Of a stretch of 64,000 nucleotides of DNA, positions 36,489 to 46,433 are shown piece by piece. A model generated the notes under the pieces. It did no database searches, was not told the DNA's origin, and saw nothing but the letters and a program-made list of their open reading frames with translations. This stretch comes from Sphingobium sp. CCH11-B1 (lineage in GTDB: Bacteria; Pseudomonadota; Alphaproteobacteria; Sphingomonadales; Sphingomonadaceae), in assembly GCF_001556865.1 (NCBI RefSeq), contig NZ_LSJY01000078.1:17202-81201 (forward strand), written 5' to 3'. The translations under genes were made by a program, and so were the position numbers. The stretch's first letter is position 1. Each line of letters begins with the position of its first letter.

Positions 36489-37454
36489 TCAAGACCTCAC
36501 ATCATCGATGGATAACCCTGTCAGCTCGACCGACAGGTTCCACAGCCGCTCCGCTACGTCGGAATCGGTGGCATAGGCTTTGACGCCGACGAACGGTTCG
36601 CCAGCTTTCTCCGCCCGGACGGCGATGTCGCAATCCTCGCAATAGAGACCGCCAAGCCCATCGAGCCGTGACGATGTCGCCGCCCACACCTGCGTCGCCA
36701 CGCCCTGGGCGGGCGTCTTGAACGTCGGATCGGCCGGATTGCCGTTGGCATCGAGCCAGCCTTCCGCCGTCATCTCTGTCTGCGTCAGGTGACGCTGGAG
36801 CGGCGTGAAGATCTTGCCGGGATGGAGCGAGAAGGCGCGGATGCCGCGATCCCGGCCGATCCGGTCGAGGTGGACCACGAACAGGGCATTCGCCGTCTTC
36901 GACTGTCCATAGGCCAGCCACTTGTCATAGCCCCCCGTGAACTGCACGTTGTCCCAGCGCATCGGCGAGGCGTGATGGCCGGCAGAGGAGACGGAAACCA
37001 CCCGCGCGCCGCCTTCCAGCAACGGCCAGAGCCGGTTCGTCAGCGCGAAGTGCCCCAGATGGTTGGTAGCCAACTGCGCTTCCCATCCCGGCCCGACCCG
37101 CGTCTCAGGGCAGGCCATGATGCCGGCATTGTTGATGAGCATGTCGATGTGATGCCCGGACGCGAGGATACGCCTGGCGAACAGATCGACACTGGCGAGG
37201 TCACCGAGATCAAGCGCATCCACCGTCACGCCCGGAATATCGCGCGTCGCCATTCGTGCCACTTCCGGGTTCCGCGCCCCGACGATCACCTGCGCGCCGG
37301 CCGCCGCCAGCGCCTTCGTCGTTTCCAGCCCGAGGCCGGAATGACCGCCGGTGACGATCGCGCGCTTGCCGGTCAGGTCCATGCCGGCGAGCACATCGGA
37401 TGCCGTTGTGCGGGCGCCGAAGCCTGAATCCAAAGGGTGTTGGTGGTCTGTCAT
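36489..37454 (-). CDS. Short-chain dehydrogenase, retinol-dehydrogenase-like
   Basis: 321 residues. SDR motifs: TGGHSGLGLET (NAD(P) loop, residues ~35-45), NNAGIMACPE, SVSSAGHH and the catalytic YGQSKTAN. The long C-terminal part with GLGGLYCEDC and a two-Cys pattern fits the light-dependent protochlorophyllide reductase/retinol dehydrogenase-like branch often called oxidoreductase of unknown substrate. It is divergent from an AraC gene at 37586, the usual arrangement for this SDR-AraC pair in proteobacteria. Confidence 0.87.
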   Translation of the reverse strand: MTDHQHPLDSGFGARTTASDVLAGMDLTGKRAIVTGGHSGLGLETTKALAAAGAQVIVGARNPEVARMATRDIPGVTVDALDLGDLASVDLFARRILASGHHIDMLINNAGIMACPETRVGPGWEAQLATNHLGHFALTNRLWPLLEGGARVVSVSSAGHHASPMRWDNVQFTGGYDKWLAYGQSKTANALFVVHLDRIGRDRGIRAFSLHPGKIFTPLQRHLTQTEMTAEGWLDANGNPADPTFKTPAQGVATQVWAATSSRLDGLGGLYCEDCDIAVRAEKAGEPFVGVKAYATDSDVAERLWNLSVELTGLSIDDVRS

Positions 37455-37585
37455 GTCGCTTCTCCGAGGTCGGGACGCTCGCGCTTGATGCGGGCGCTGG
37501 CACTATGGAGAGGATGAGCGATGGCCGCCGAACGATCCATGCTGTATAGTCCGATTATCTTTCGCGATAATACGGATTGGCCGCT

Positions 37586-38470
37586 TTGGACCCCTTGTCG
37601 GATGTTCTTTCCCTGTTGAGACCCAAGACGGCGATCAGCGCCGGTCTCGATGCCGGCGGCGAATGGGCGATCCGGTTCCCCGCCCATGACGGCATCAAGT
37701 TCAATACCGTGATGCGAGGCGCCTGCTGGGTCAGTGTGGAAGGAGAAGCCGAACGGATTCGGATCGAAGCCGGAGACTGTTTTCTCCTGACCCGTGGCCG
37801 ACCGTTCCTGTTCGCCACGGACAACCCGTCGCTGCCCATCGACTCCGCGTCGATCTACGATCACGCAATCGACGGCATCGCGACCTGCAACGGCGGCGGC
37901 GATTTCTTCCTGATCGGCGGGCGATTTTCGTTCGAGGGCGATCACGCCGGGCTGCTGTTCGGCGCGCTTCCCGCCATCGTCCATATCCGCGATGCCTCTA
38001 GCCAGGCGGCGGTGCTCCGCTGGGCGCTGGAACAACTGGCGCTGGAACTGAAACAGGGATCGCCCGGCGGCGCGTTGATGGCCGATCATCTCGCGCAGAT
38101 CATGCTGCTTCAGGTGCTGCGGCTCTGGCTCGCCTCCGGCAAGCAATCCGGCTGGCTGGGCGCGCTGGCCGATCAGAGATTGACCCGCGCGCTCGGCGCG
38201 ATGCACGCCGAGCCGCAACGCCGCTGGACGCTGGTGGAGCTTGCCGGTCTCGCCGGCATGTCGCGCACCACCTTCGCCGAACGCTTCCGCGATGTCGTCG
38301 GGCAGACGCCGCTCGACTATCTGTCGGGCTGGCGGATGCGGCTCGGCGTGCATAGTGTGGCCACCATCGGCTTTTCGGTCGGCTATGAATCGGAAGCCGC
38401 GTTCAGCACCGCCTTCCGCCGCGTCATGGGCCGCACCCCGATGCAGCACCGGTGCATGGTCATGGCTTGA
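37586..38470 (+). CDS. AraC-family regulator with cupin-6 N-terminal domain
   Basis: 294 residues from TTG 37586 (TTG 37577 is also in frame; no ATG fits). Residues ~5-185 are a cupin_6-type domain (DPLSDVLSLLRPKTAISAGLDAGGEWAIRFP). The first HTH, WTLVELAGLAGMSRTTFAERFRDVVGQTPLDYLSGWRM, is intact. The linker and start of the second HTH look about ten residues short (RMRLGVHSVATIGFSVGYESEAAF, where relatives have a longer connecting helix), so DNA binding may be weakened. It faces the SDR gene and probably regulates it. Confidence 0.82.
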   Translation: MDPLSDVLSLLRPKTAISAGLDAGGEWAIRFPAHDGIKFNTVMRGACWVSVEGEAERIRIEAGDCFLLTRGRPFLFATDNPSLPIDSASIYDHAIDGIATCNGGGDFFLIGGRFSFEGDHAGLLFGALPAIVHIRDASSQAAVLRWALEQLALELKQGSPGGALMADHLAQIMLLQVLRLWLASGKQSGWLGALADQRLTRALGAMHAEPQRRWTLVELAGLAGMSRTTFAERFRDVVGQTPLDYLSGWRMRLGVHSVATIGFSVGYESEAAFSTAFRRVMGRTPMQHRCMVMA

Positions 38471-38555
38471 CCTTCTCCGCCACATTACATTTTCCCATTG
38501 TCGATAGCCAACCGGCTCTGTGCGGGACTGCCCGCCTGATTTCGCTCGACTACGA

Positions 38556-39040
38556 TCAGATGATCGCCATCGCCACCGCCAGTCCGGCCACCATGGCCGC
38601 CAGCAACGGAATTGCCGACAGGCCTAGCCCGGCCGAGAGGGGGCGGCGCTCATCCCCGCACCGATGGCATTGCCGAGATTGAAGGCGCTGATGTTAAGCC
38701 TGGAAGCAAGGTTCGGAGCTGAGCTGGCGGCTTCGACCACTATCGCTTGTGTGATCGCGCAGACGGCGAAAGCGAGGACTCCCCACATAGTGACGATCGC
38801 GGTCGCGGACCATGGTGTCCCGCCCAGTGCGGCAAAGATCAGCCGTACCGTCGCGACACCGATCAGCACCGCGACGAGGCTGGGTCCCGCCCGCCATTCG
38901 GTAAGACGTGCCCCGAGATAATTTTTACCCGTCAGGCCAATGCCAGCCGCCAGCAGAACATAGCCAACACCGCCGTCCGGCACACCGCCGAGGTTCGTCA
39001 GGATTGGCGCGATAAAGGTGAAGAAGCCGAACATGCTATT
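38556..39040 (-). pseudogene. C-terminal half of an MFS transporter, frameshifted
   Basis: Minus-strand translation gives membrane helices FGFFTFIAPILTNLGGV, GYVLLAAGIGLTGKNYLG, LVAVLIGVATVRLIFAALGG and AIVTMWGVLAFAVCAITQAI, then NISAFNLGNAIGAGMS, the pattern of the last six helices of drug-type MFS proteins. Near 38640 the frame shifts and continues as GLSAIPLLAAMVAGLAVAMAII to TGA at 38556. The N-terminal half is missing: the 5' end is fused to an IS21 fragment. Confidence 0.75.
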
Positions 39041-39059
39041 CGAGGCCAGCGTGCTGACA

Positions 39060-39591
39060 GCCTGCCGCGGGATAGGCCCGCACATAGCAGGCATCACTGT
39101 GCGGCAGATCGAGCGCGAAGAAGTAAGCCTTCTGCAGGGCGTCGCCGATCTCCACCAGAGCTTCCCGAAATCGGCCTGCGCATCTCCTGCCGGGTGTGCC
39201 AGCGGCACGAACATCTCCCGGCTGCGCTGCTCGCGCTTCCGGATGTAATCCTTGGTGATCGCATAGCCGCCGGTGAAACCATGCTCGGTGCGCAAATGGT
39301 CGAATACCCGCTTCGCCCTATGGCGCTGCTTGCACGGGACGCCGGGGTCACCCTCAAGCCATCATCGATGATCGCCGCAAATCCGTCCAGCTTCGGGCGC
39401 TGCGGTACAGTCTGACGCCGGTAACCCTGCGGCGATGAAAACGACAGCATCTCGCGCACCGTATCGCGCGACGCATTGCAACGCTTCGCCGCCGCCCGCT
39501 GGCTCATGCCATCCGCGCAAGCCAAACGTACCTTCAGATAATGTTCCACGCTGCAGATCCTTACCTCCCTGACTTGGCAGAAGGGCTTCAA
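39060..39591 (-). pseudogene. IS21-family transposase IstA fragment
   Basis: From ATG 39591: VEHYLKVRLACADGMSQRAAAKRCNASRDTV (HTH), then YRRQTVPQRPKLDGFAAIID, and, after frameshifts, KQRHRAKRVFDHLRTEHGFTGGYAI, REMFVPLAHPAGDAQADFG and the shifted EALVEIGDALQKAYFFALDLPHSDACYVRAYP. These blocks are IstA in order. The rest of istA and all of istB are gone; the fragment ends against the MFS remnant. No intact terminal repeat was found. Confidence 0.8.
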
Positions 39592-39699
39592 GGTGGACGA
39601 CTTTTATGCCGCCCGCAGCGGGACTATCCCGCCGCTAGCGTGGTTGAATATTGCTCCGCCGTTCTCAGGATTTTCAGGCGGCTTCCCCTGGACGCCACG

Positions 39700-40296
39700 C
39701 TAAGTCGCAGAAAAGATGCATCGGACGACATCCCGCATCAGTTCCAGATCGATTTGCTTGTCCAGATCCGGATTTCGCAATGCGCGTACGGACAAGCCTT
39801 CCATGAGTGCTGCTGCCAGTTCCATGCGTGCTTCAAGCTTTGGATCAGTGGCATCGAAGATTCTCTGGTGGGCTGCCTTGATTTCGGCATTGTGGCGATG
39901 GACGACCTCCGCAATCGCGGGATTACGCGCCGCTTCCGCCAAAATCTCCATTTTCAACGCTGCGCGAGAGATGTCCTTATTCATCTCCACGCTGCGCTCC
40001 GTTCCGTTCGCAAAGGCAGCAATAGCATCCTCGGGATTTGCTGCGTCGCGCATGCCGGCCAGAAGCAGTTCCACTTCGTCGCGCTCGCGCTCGACTATCC
40101 CCGCGATGATGTCCTCCTTGCTCTTGAAATAATGATAGATGTGGCCGGTGCTCATACCCGCTGCGGCGGAAATCTGGGCCATACTGGTGCCGTGGAAGCC
40201 CTTTTCGCGGAAACACATACTCGCAGCCTCGAGGACCTGCGCACGCCGACGCTGAGCGTTCATACTGTCATCACCCCTTTGGGCCGTTCTGGGCAT
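39700..40296 (-). CDS. TetR/AcrR-family repressor
   Basis: 198 residues from ATG 40296 with CAGGAGACAGGTA before it. HTH at residues ~15-60: VLEAASMCFREKGFHGTSMAQISAAAGMSTGHIYHYFKSKEDI. The C-terminal ligand domain is alpha-helical with a charged pattern. It is divergent from an RND efflux operon and is the likely local repressor, released by a pump substrate. The palindrome at 40445 is its probable operator. Confidence 0.9.
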   Translation of the reverse strand: MPRTAQRGDDSMNAQRRRAQVLEAASMCFREKGFHGTSMAQISAAAGMSTGHIYHYFKSKEDIIAGIVERERDEVELLLAGMRDAANPEDAIAAFANGTERSVEMNKDISRAALKMEILAEAARNPAIAEVVHRHNAEIKAAHQRIFDATDPKLEARMELAAALMEGLSVRALRNPDLDKQIDLELMRDVVRCIFSAT

Positions 40297-40444
40297 TACC
40301 TGTCTCCTGTTTCCTCTCCGGCTGCATAGCGCGCTTGCAACCACGGAACATTATAGTTGATTGGTTTGGTCGTTCAATCTAAACATTTTCCGAGTCGCGT
40401 TTCGCCCGTCGGGTTGCAAGCGCGATTTGTTTTTTGCGATAGAC

Positions 40445-40464
40445 TAGGTCGATCATTCGACCTA
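40445..40464. promoter_or_regulatory. Palindromic operator upstream of the RND efflux operon
   Basis: TAGGTCGA (40445-40452), TCAT, TCGACCTA (40457-40464): a perfect 8-bp inverted repeat with a 4-base centre. It lies 18 bases before the adaptor start and 148 bases from the tetR start. TTGCAA and TAGACT just upstream could be promoter elements overlapped by it. Its form and place suit a TetR-family dimer. Confidence 0.7.
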
Positions 40465-40482
40465 ATATTGGAGTTGCGATTT

Positions 40483-41580
40483 ATGGCGATAGTGGGGGGC
40501 AAGGCGATCCCGATGGCAGCGATGGTTGCGTCCTGTCTCCTCTTGGCGGCATGTCAAAGGGAACAGGCGTCGCCGCCGCCGGCTACTCCGGAAGTCTCGG
40601 TCATTACGCTGCGTCCCGAAGATGTGACATTCTCGACCGAATTGCCGGGCCGAACGACTCCTTACCGCGTGGCCGAAGTGCGTCCGCAGGTCGGTGGCAT
40701 TCTCTTGCAGCGATTGTTCGAGGAAGGCAGCTTCGTCAAAGCCGGCCAGCCGCTCTATCAGGTTAATCCCGCGCCCTATCGGGCAACGCTCGAAAGAGCG
40801 CAGGCGAGCCTGTCTTCCGCCCAGTTGCTCTCGGAACGCTATGACCGCCTTATCAAGGACAACGCGATCAGCCAGCAGGATCGCGATGATGCCCGCGCGC
40901 AATATCTCGCAGCTCGCGCCGCTGTCCATTCGGCGCAGATCGACATGGGCTTCACGCGGATCAGCGCGCCCATCTCAGGCCGGATCGGTCGATCGGCCTT
41001 CACCCAGGGCGCTTTGGTAACGGCCAGTCAACCGGACGCACTCGCCACCATCCAGCAACTCGATCCCATCTATGTGGATATCGTCCAGCCTTCCACGGCG
41101 TTGCTGACGCTGAGGGAGGATTTTGCGAGCGGCCGTCTGAAGGCGGGCGGGGATGGGCAAGCGGAGGTTCGCCTGATCCTTGAGAATGGCAAATCCTATC
41201 CCCAGCCGGGCCGGCTCAAATTCTCCGAGGTGAGCGTCGACCAGGGCACGGGCGCAGTGACGCTCCGCGCGCAATTTCCCAATCCTGACGGCGTTTTGCT
41301 GCCGGGCATGTTCGTGCGCGCTCTACTGCCGCAGGGTATGCGCAGCAATGCGTTGCTCGTGCCCCAACGCGCCGTCACCCGCGATCAGAGCGGGCAGGCC
41401 AGCGTGATGATCGTCGACAAGGCGGGCAAGGCGCAGCAGCGCAAGGTCAGCGTCGAGAGGAGCGTCGGATCGCGCTCGCTCATAAGCGCGGGCCTGGCCG
41501 CGGGTGACAGGGTGGTCGTCGATGGCGGCCAGAACGTCCAGCCCGGCGCCATGGTGAAGACCGTGGCTGCCGCGAAGTAG
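40483..41580 (+). CDS. RND efflux periplasmic adaptor (AcrA/MexA-type lipoprotein)
   Basis: 365 residues from ATG 40483 (GGAG upstream). N-terminal lipoprotein signal with the lipobox LLLAAC, so the mature protein is anchored to the inner membrane through a lipidated Cys near residue 22. Then the lipoyl-like halves around an alpha-hairpin: [39 protein letters not shown], and [15 protein letters not shown]. The C-terminal membrane-proximal domain includes [13 protein letters not shown]. It links the RND pump to the outer-membrane channel. First gene of a three-gene pump operon. Confidence 0.93.
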   Translation: MAIVGGKAIPMAAMVASCLLLAACQREQASPPPATPEVSVITLRPEDVTFSTELPGRTTPYRVAEVRPQVGGILLQRLFEEGSFVKAGQPLYQVNPAPYRATLERAQASLSSAQLLSERYDRLIKDNAISQQDRDDARAQYLAARAAVHSAQIDMGFTRISAPISGRIGRSAFTQGALVTASQPDALATIQQLDPIYVDIVQPSTALLTLREDFASGRLKAGGDGQAEVRLILENGKSYPQPGRLKFSEVSVDQGTGAVTLRAQFPNPDGVLLPGMFVRALLPQGMRSNALLVPQRAVTRDQSGQASVMIVDKAGKAQQRKVSVERSVGSRSLISAGLAAGDRVVVDGGQNVQPGAMVKTVAAAK

Positions 41581-41593
41581 GAGCACGAAAGCC

Positions 41594-44500
41594 ATGTCGC
41601 GCTTCTTCATCGACCGGCCGATCTTCGCCTGGGTCATCGCCATCGTCATCATGCTGGCGGGCGTACTCGCCATCCGGGCGCTGCCGATCAACCAATATCC
41701 CAACATCGCGCCGCCCGCGATCCAGATCAGCGGCACCTATCCCGGCGCATCGGCGCAGACGGTGCAGGATACCGTCGTGCAGGTGGTGGAGCAGCAGCTC
41801 AACGGTCTCGACAACCTGCGCTATATCAAGTCGGAGAGCAACGCAGACGGCAGCTTCGCGATTACCGCGACTTTCGAACAGGGAACCGACCCCGACATCG
41901 CGCAGGTCCAGGTGCAGAACAAGCTGTCGCTGGCGACGCCGCTCGTGCCCGCAGAAGTACAGGCGCAGGGGATGCGCGTTGCGAAATTCCAGATCAACTT
42001 CCTGGTCGTCGTAGGGCTTGTATCGACCGACGGCAGGATGAGCGCCTATGATCTGGGCGACTTCATCGTTTCCAAATTGCAAGACCCGCTGGCGCGGACT
42101 CCCGGCGTCGGCGACTTCATGGTCCTGGGGTCGCAGAATGCGATGCGTATCTGGCTCGATCCCACGAAGCTGACCAGCTTCGGCCTGACCCCGACCGATG
42201 TCAGCGCCGCGATCAAGTCCCAGAATGTTCAGGTCTCGTCCGGTCAGCTCGCGGGCCTGCCGACGACCAAGGGCGTAGAACTCAACGCGACGGTGATCGG
42301 CAAGACCCGGTATCAGACGCCGGAGCAGTTCCGGAATATCCTCCTGAAGGTGAACGCGGACGGCTCGCAGGTGCGGTTGCGTGACGTCGCCGAGGTAAAG
42401 CTTGGCGCCGAGCAATTCTCGATCCAGGCAAATTACAATGCCAATCAACCGGCGGCCGGTATCGCGCTGCGCCTCGCCACCGGGGCCAACGCGCTCCAGA
42501 CCATCGAGGCGGTACGTGCGAGGCTCAAGGATCTGGAGCCGACCTTCCCCAAGGGCGTGAAGATCGTCTATCCTTATGACACCGAGCCGGTGATCAGCCA
42601 TTCGATCGAGGGCGTGGTCCACACGCTGCTGGAAGCGATCGTGCTGGTCTTTGCGGTGATGTTCCTGTTCCTCCAGAACTGGCGAGCCACTCTGATCCCG
42701 ACACTGGCGGTACCGGTGGTGCTTCTCGGCACGTTCGGGGTGATGGCGGCGTTCGGCTTCACCATCAACATCCTGACAATGTTCGGGCTGGTACTGGCGA
42801 TCGGCCTGTTGGTCGATGACGCGATCGTGGTGGTGGAGAATGTCGAACGGCTGATGACCGAGGAGGGGCTGTCTCCGCTGGAGGCTAGCCGCAAGTCCAT
42901 GGAGCAAATCAGCGGCGCCCTGGTCGGTATCGCGCTGGTGCTTTCGGCGGTGTTCGTGCCGATGGCGTTCTTCGGCGGCTCCACGGGCGTCATCTATCGC
43001 CAGTTCTCGATCACGATCGTCTCAGCGATGGCATTGTCAGTGCTGGTCGCGCTGATCTTCACACCAGCCCTGTGCGCGACGATCCTGCAGCCGATTTCCC
43101 ACGATCATCACGAGAAGAAGGGGTTTTTCGGCTGGTTCAACCGCTGGTTCGACCGTTCGGCCGGGCGATACGAACGCGGCGTCAGCCGCCTGCTGGGCGC
43201 GCGCAAGCGCGGCATGATCGCCTTTGGCCTGATCGTGGCGCTGCTCGTGGTTCTGTTCCCGATGATGCGCAGTTCGTTCCTGCCCGACGAAGATCAGGGC
43301 ATGGCGCTGATCCAGGTGCAGATGCCGCCCAATGCCAGTTCTGAACGGACGCAGCATGTGCTGGGTCAGGTTGCCAACTTCCTCCTCAAATCCGAGGGCG
43401 ACGCGGTACAGGCCGTCATGACCGTGTCGGGCTTTAACTTTGCGGGCCGCGGGCAGGGGTCCGGCCTTGCCTTCGTGCAGCTCAAGCCATGGAATGACCG
43501 CACCACCAGCGCCTTCGATATCGTGGGCCGGACGATGCAGCATTTCGCGGGGCTGAAGGAAGGCACCGTCATCGCTTTCGCGCCGCCCGCCGTTCAGGAA
43601 CTGGGCAATGCGACCGGGTTCGATCTGTTCCTGCAGGATAACGGCGGTGGCGATCACGCGCGGTTGATGCAGGCGCGCAACCAGTTTCTGGGCATGGCGG
43701 CGAAAAACCCCGCGCTGCAACTGGTCCGCCCCAACGGCATGAACGACGAACCGCAATATCAGATCGAGATCGACGACGAGAAGGTGCGCGCGCTCGGTCT
43801 CAGCCTGGACGACGTGAACAACACGATGTCGGCCGCCTGGGGCTCGTCCTATGTCAACGACTTCATCGACAACGGCCGCGTCAAACGCGTTTATATCCAG
43901 GGCATTCCCGAATCCCGGATATCTCCTGAGGATTTCGGCAAATGGTATGTGCGTAACGACAAGGGCGAGATGGTCTCGTTCGATGCGTTCGCGACAGGCA
44001 AATGGGTTTACGGCTCACCCCGGCTGGAACGGTATAACGGCGTCCCGGCGGTCGAGATTCTTGGCGAGCCGGCGCCGGGCAAAAGTTCCGGCCAGGCGAT
44101 GGCGGCAGTGCAGGAAATCGCTGCCAAGCTGCCCCCAGGCATCAGCGTCGCCTGGACCGGCCTCTCCTATGAGGAACGGCTGTCGGGATCGCAGGCTCCT
44201 GCGCTCTATGCCCTGTCACTGCTGATCGTGTTCCTCTGCCTTGCGGCGCTGTACGAAAGCTGGTCGATTCCCTTCTCGGTCATGCTGGTCGTGCCGCTGG
44301 GCGTGATCGGCACGGTGATCGCGACGCTGGCGCGTGGCCTGAGCAATGACGTGTTCTTCCAGGTCGGGCTGCTGACGACGATTGGCTTGTCGGCGAAGAA
44401 CGCGATCCTGATCGTGGAATTCGCGCGCGATCTGGTCGAACGGGACGGCAAGCCGCTGATGGAGGCCGCGATAGAGGCCGCCCGCCTGCGCCTGCGGCCG

Positions 44501-44734
44501 ATCATCATGACCTCGCTGGCCTTTACCGTGGGCGTGCTGCCTCTCGCGGTCGCGTCGGGCGCCAGCGCGGGCAGCAAGCACGCGATCGGAACCGGCGTCG
44601 TCGGCGGTATGATCACCGCGACGATCCTCGCCATCTTCTTCGTGCCGCTGTTCTTCGTCGTCGTGATGAGCTTCTTCTCTAAGAAGAAAGGCGAGACGCC
44701 CGAACAGTCCACCGGGGAGATCGCTCATGATTGA
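41594..44734 (+). CDS. RND multidrug efflux transporter (AcrB/MexB-type)
   Basis: 1046 residues, the full HAE1 length. Inner-membrane pump with 12 helices and two large periplasmic loops. The proton-relay Asp pair is Asp408-Asp409 in [15 protein letters not shown]; the partner Lys is in [15 protein letters not shown]-terminal [17 protein letters not shown] and the VYPYDT porter-domain run are typical. It exports hydrophobic compounds, such as solvents, aromatics or drugs, driven by the proton gradient. It follows the adaptor by 13 bases. Confidence 0.95.
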   Translation: MSRFFIDRPIFAWVIAIVIMLAGVLAIRALPINQYPNIAPPAIQISGTYPGASAQTVQDTVVQVVEQQLNGLDNLRYIKSESNADGSFAITATFEQGTDPDIAQVQVQNKLSLATPLVPAEVQAQGMRVAKFQINFLVVVGLVSTDGRMSAYDLGDFIVSKLQDPLARTPGVGDFMVLGSQNAMRIWLDPTKLTSFGLTPTDVSAAIKSQNVQVSSGQLAGLPTTKGVELNATVIGKTRYQTPEQFRNILLKVNADGSQVRLRDVAEVKLGAEQFSIQANYNANQPAAGIALRLATGANALQTIEAVRARLKDLEPTFPKGVKIVYPYDTEPVISHSIEGVVHTLLEAIVLVFAVMFLFLQNWRATLIPTLAVPVVLLGTFGVMAAFGFTINILTMFGLVLAIGLLVDDAIVVVENVERLMTEEGLSPLEASRKSMEQISGALVGIALVLSAVFVPMAFFGGSTGVIYRQFSITIVSAMALSVLVALIFTPALCATILQPISHDHHEKKGFFGWFNRWFDRSAGRYERGVSRLLGARKRGMIAFGLIVALLVVLFPMMRSSFLPDEDQGMALIQVQMPPNASSERTQHVLGQVANFLLKSEGDAVQAVMTVSGFNFAGRGQGSGLAFVQLKPWNDRTTSAFDIVGRTMQHFAGLKEGTVIAFAPPAVQELGNATGFDLFLQDNGGGDHARLMQARNQFLGMAAKNPALQLVRPNGMNDEPQYQIEIDDEKVRALGLSLDDVNNTMSAAWGSSYVNDFIDNGRVKRVYIQGIPESRISPEDFGKWYVRNDKGEMVSFDAFATGKWVYGSPRLERYNGVPAVEILGEPAPGKSSGQAMAAVQEIAAKLPPGISVAWTGLSYEERLSGSQAPALYALSLLIVFLCLAALYESWSIPFSVMLVVPLGVIGTVIATLARGLSNDVFFQVGLLTTIGLSAKNAILIVEFARDLVERDGKPLMEAAIEAARLRLRPIIMTSLAFTVGVLPLAVASGASAGSKHAIGTGVVGGMITATILAIFFVPLFFVVVMSFFSKKKGETPEQSTGEIAHD

Positions 44735-45011
44735 CAGCACACTGCCCGTCGCGCGGGCTTCCTCACCCAGTAACCAGATGATCCGTCGCGCTTCATCGGA
44801 GGCAAACAATATGGCCAGCCAGACAGTCGCACGCCGGGACTGGTCACCCGATGCGGGTTGCGGATCGGCCGCCCCGAGCGGCGGCCAACCCGGAGATGTG
44901 AGCCATCACTCCCCGGGCGGGTTGCAGTCCGGCATCTTGTCCCAACGCGCCGGGCTGCAACCCCTTGGCCGAACGCCGTTGCATCGAAAGGCACTCTTCA
45001 GGGGGCGAAGG

Positions 45012-46427
45012 TTGTTCCTGTGCGGCATCGTTGCTTTTCTTGGTGGCTGCACGCTGGCGCCAAAATATGAACGGCCTGCAGCACCTGTGGCGCCCATCTA
45101 TCCGAACGGTCTGGCCTCTTCGGGCCAATCCGCTGCGGAGATCGAATGGCAGCAGATGTTCGTCGACACAAAGTTGCGCACGGTCATCCGCATGGCCCTG
45201 GAGAATAACCGCGACCTTCGGGTAGCGGCCCTCAATATCGAAAAGGCGCGGGCACAGTATCGCATTCAGCGTGCCGCCCTGATCCCCGATATCAATGTCA
45301 CCGCAAGCGGCACTGAGCAGCGCCAGCCCGGCGGCCTCGCTTTCTTCGACAGTTCCTACAGTCTGGGCGTCGGGGTTAGTGCCTATGAACTCGATCTGTT
45401 CGGCCGCGTGCGCAGCCTGAAGGATGCGGCGCTCCAAAGCTATCTGTCGACTGTGGAAACCCGGCGCGCGACCCACATCAGCCTGGTTGCCGAGGTGGCA
45501 AGCGCCTATGTCACGCTTGCAGCCGATGAGGAGCTTCTCCGCCTGGCAGACGACACGCTGCGCACGAGGCAGCAAGCCTATGACATCCAGAACAAGCGCT
45601 ACGCTGCGGGTACATCGTCACTTCTTGAACTGCGCCAGGCGGACGGGGAACTGGAAGATGCAAGATCAACGGCCCTGGCTGCGACCAGTCAGGTTGCCCT
45701 CGATCGCAATGCTCTTGAACTGCTGGTGGGGTCGCCGCTTGCGCCTGACCTGTTGCCGGTGGCGGGGGCTACGACCGCGATGCTCGGCCGCGATGACCTG
45801 CCTGCCGGCTTGCCGTCCGACCTGTTGCGCAACAGGCCCGACATATTGGCGGCCGAACATGATCTGATGGGCGCCAACGCGAATATCGGTGCGGCGCGAG
45901 CGGCCTTCTTCCCCAGCATCAGCCTTACCGGCAGCGTTGGGCGGGCGAGCCTGGAACTCAAGGATCTGTTCGACGGAGGCAATCACACATGGAGCTTCAG
46001 CCCGCAGATCAATCTCCCGATTTTCACCGGTGGTCGGCTTAAAGCCGATCTCGACGTGTCAAAGGCCAATCGAGATATCGCCGTCGCGCAATATGAAAAG
46101 TCGATCCAGACGGCATTTCGCGAAGTCGCCGATGCGCTTGCCCAACGCGCCGTCATGGACGCCCGGCTTGAAGCACAACGCAGACGAAGCGACGCCGCCG
46201 GGATATCGAATGACCTTGTGCAGCGCCGCTACCGTGAAAAAGTCGCAGGATATCTTGAGGTACTCGATGCCCAGCGGACAGCCTATGTGGCACGACAATC
46301 GTTCATCCAGACCGATCTGGCGCGGCAGATGAATCTTATCACTCTTTACAAAGTGCTGGGAGGCGGATGGGATCCAGGCCTTTCCAATCGCCCTGACCCC
46401 AACACATCCGCCAAGCACACTGGGTGA
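45012..46427 (+). CDS. Outer-membrane efflux lipoprotein (NodT/OprM-type)
   Basis: About 471 residues from TTG 45012, which follows AGGGGGCGAAGG and places a normal lipoprotein signal (FLCGIVAFLGGC) at the N-terminus. The same frame runs back to ATG 44727, overlapping the pump gene, but that start would put ~95 unusual residues ahead of the signal. The body is a TolC-fold trimer subunit with the repeats DKRWW-less form, YELDLFGRVRSLKDAALQSYL, and the second-half block LRNRPDILAAEHDLMGANANIGAARAAFFPSISL. It completes the tripartite pump. Confidence 0.88.
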   Translation: MFLCGIVAFLGGCTLAPKYERPAAPVAPIYPNGLASSGQSAAEIEWQQMFVDTKLRTVIRMALENNRDLRVAALNIEKARAQYRIQRAALIPDINVTASGTEQRQPGGLAFFDSSYSLGVGVSAYELDLFGRVRSLKDAALQSYLSTVETRRATHISLVAEVASAYVTLAADEELLRLADDTLRTRQQAYDIQNKRYAAGTSSLLELRQADGELEDARSTALAATSQVALDRNALELLVGSPLAPDLLPVAGATTAMLGRDDLPAGLPSDLLRNRPDILAAEHDLMGANANIGAARAAFFPSISLTGSVGRASLELKDLFDGGNHTWSFSPQINLPIFTGGRLKADLDVSKANRDIAVAQYEKSIQTAFREVADALAQRAVMDARLEAQRRRSDAAGISNDLVQRRYREKVAGYLEVLDAQRTAYVARQSFIQTDLARQMNLITLYKVLGGGWDPGLSNRPDPNTSAKHTG

Positions 46428-46433
46428 TCTACA

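Noticed and set aside
39541..40329. 262-codon plus-strand ORF over the TetR gene
   Set aside because: The TetR gene on the minus strand has a clear HTH, ribosome site and divergent operon; this is its shadow.
41480..42907. 475-codon minus-strand ORF in the RND transporter gene
   Set aside because: Antisense shadow; the transporter on the plus strand has all catalytic and structural landmarks.
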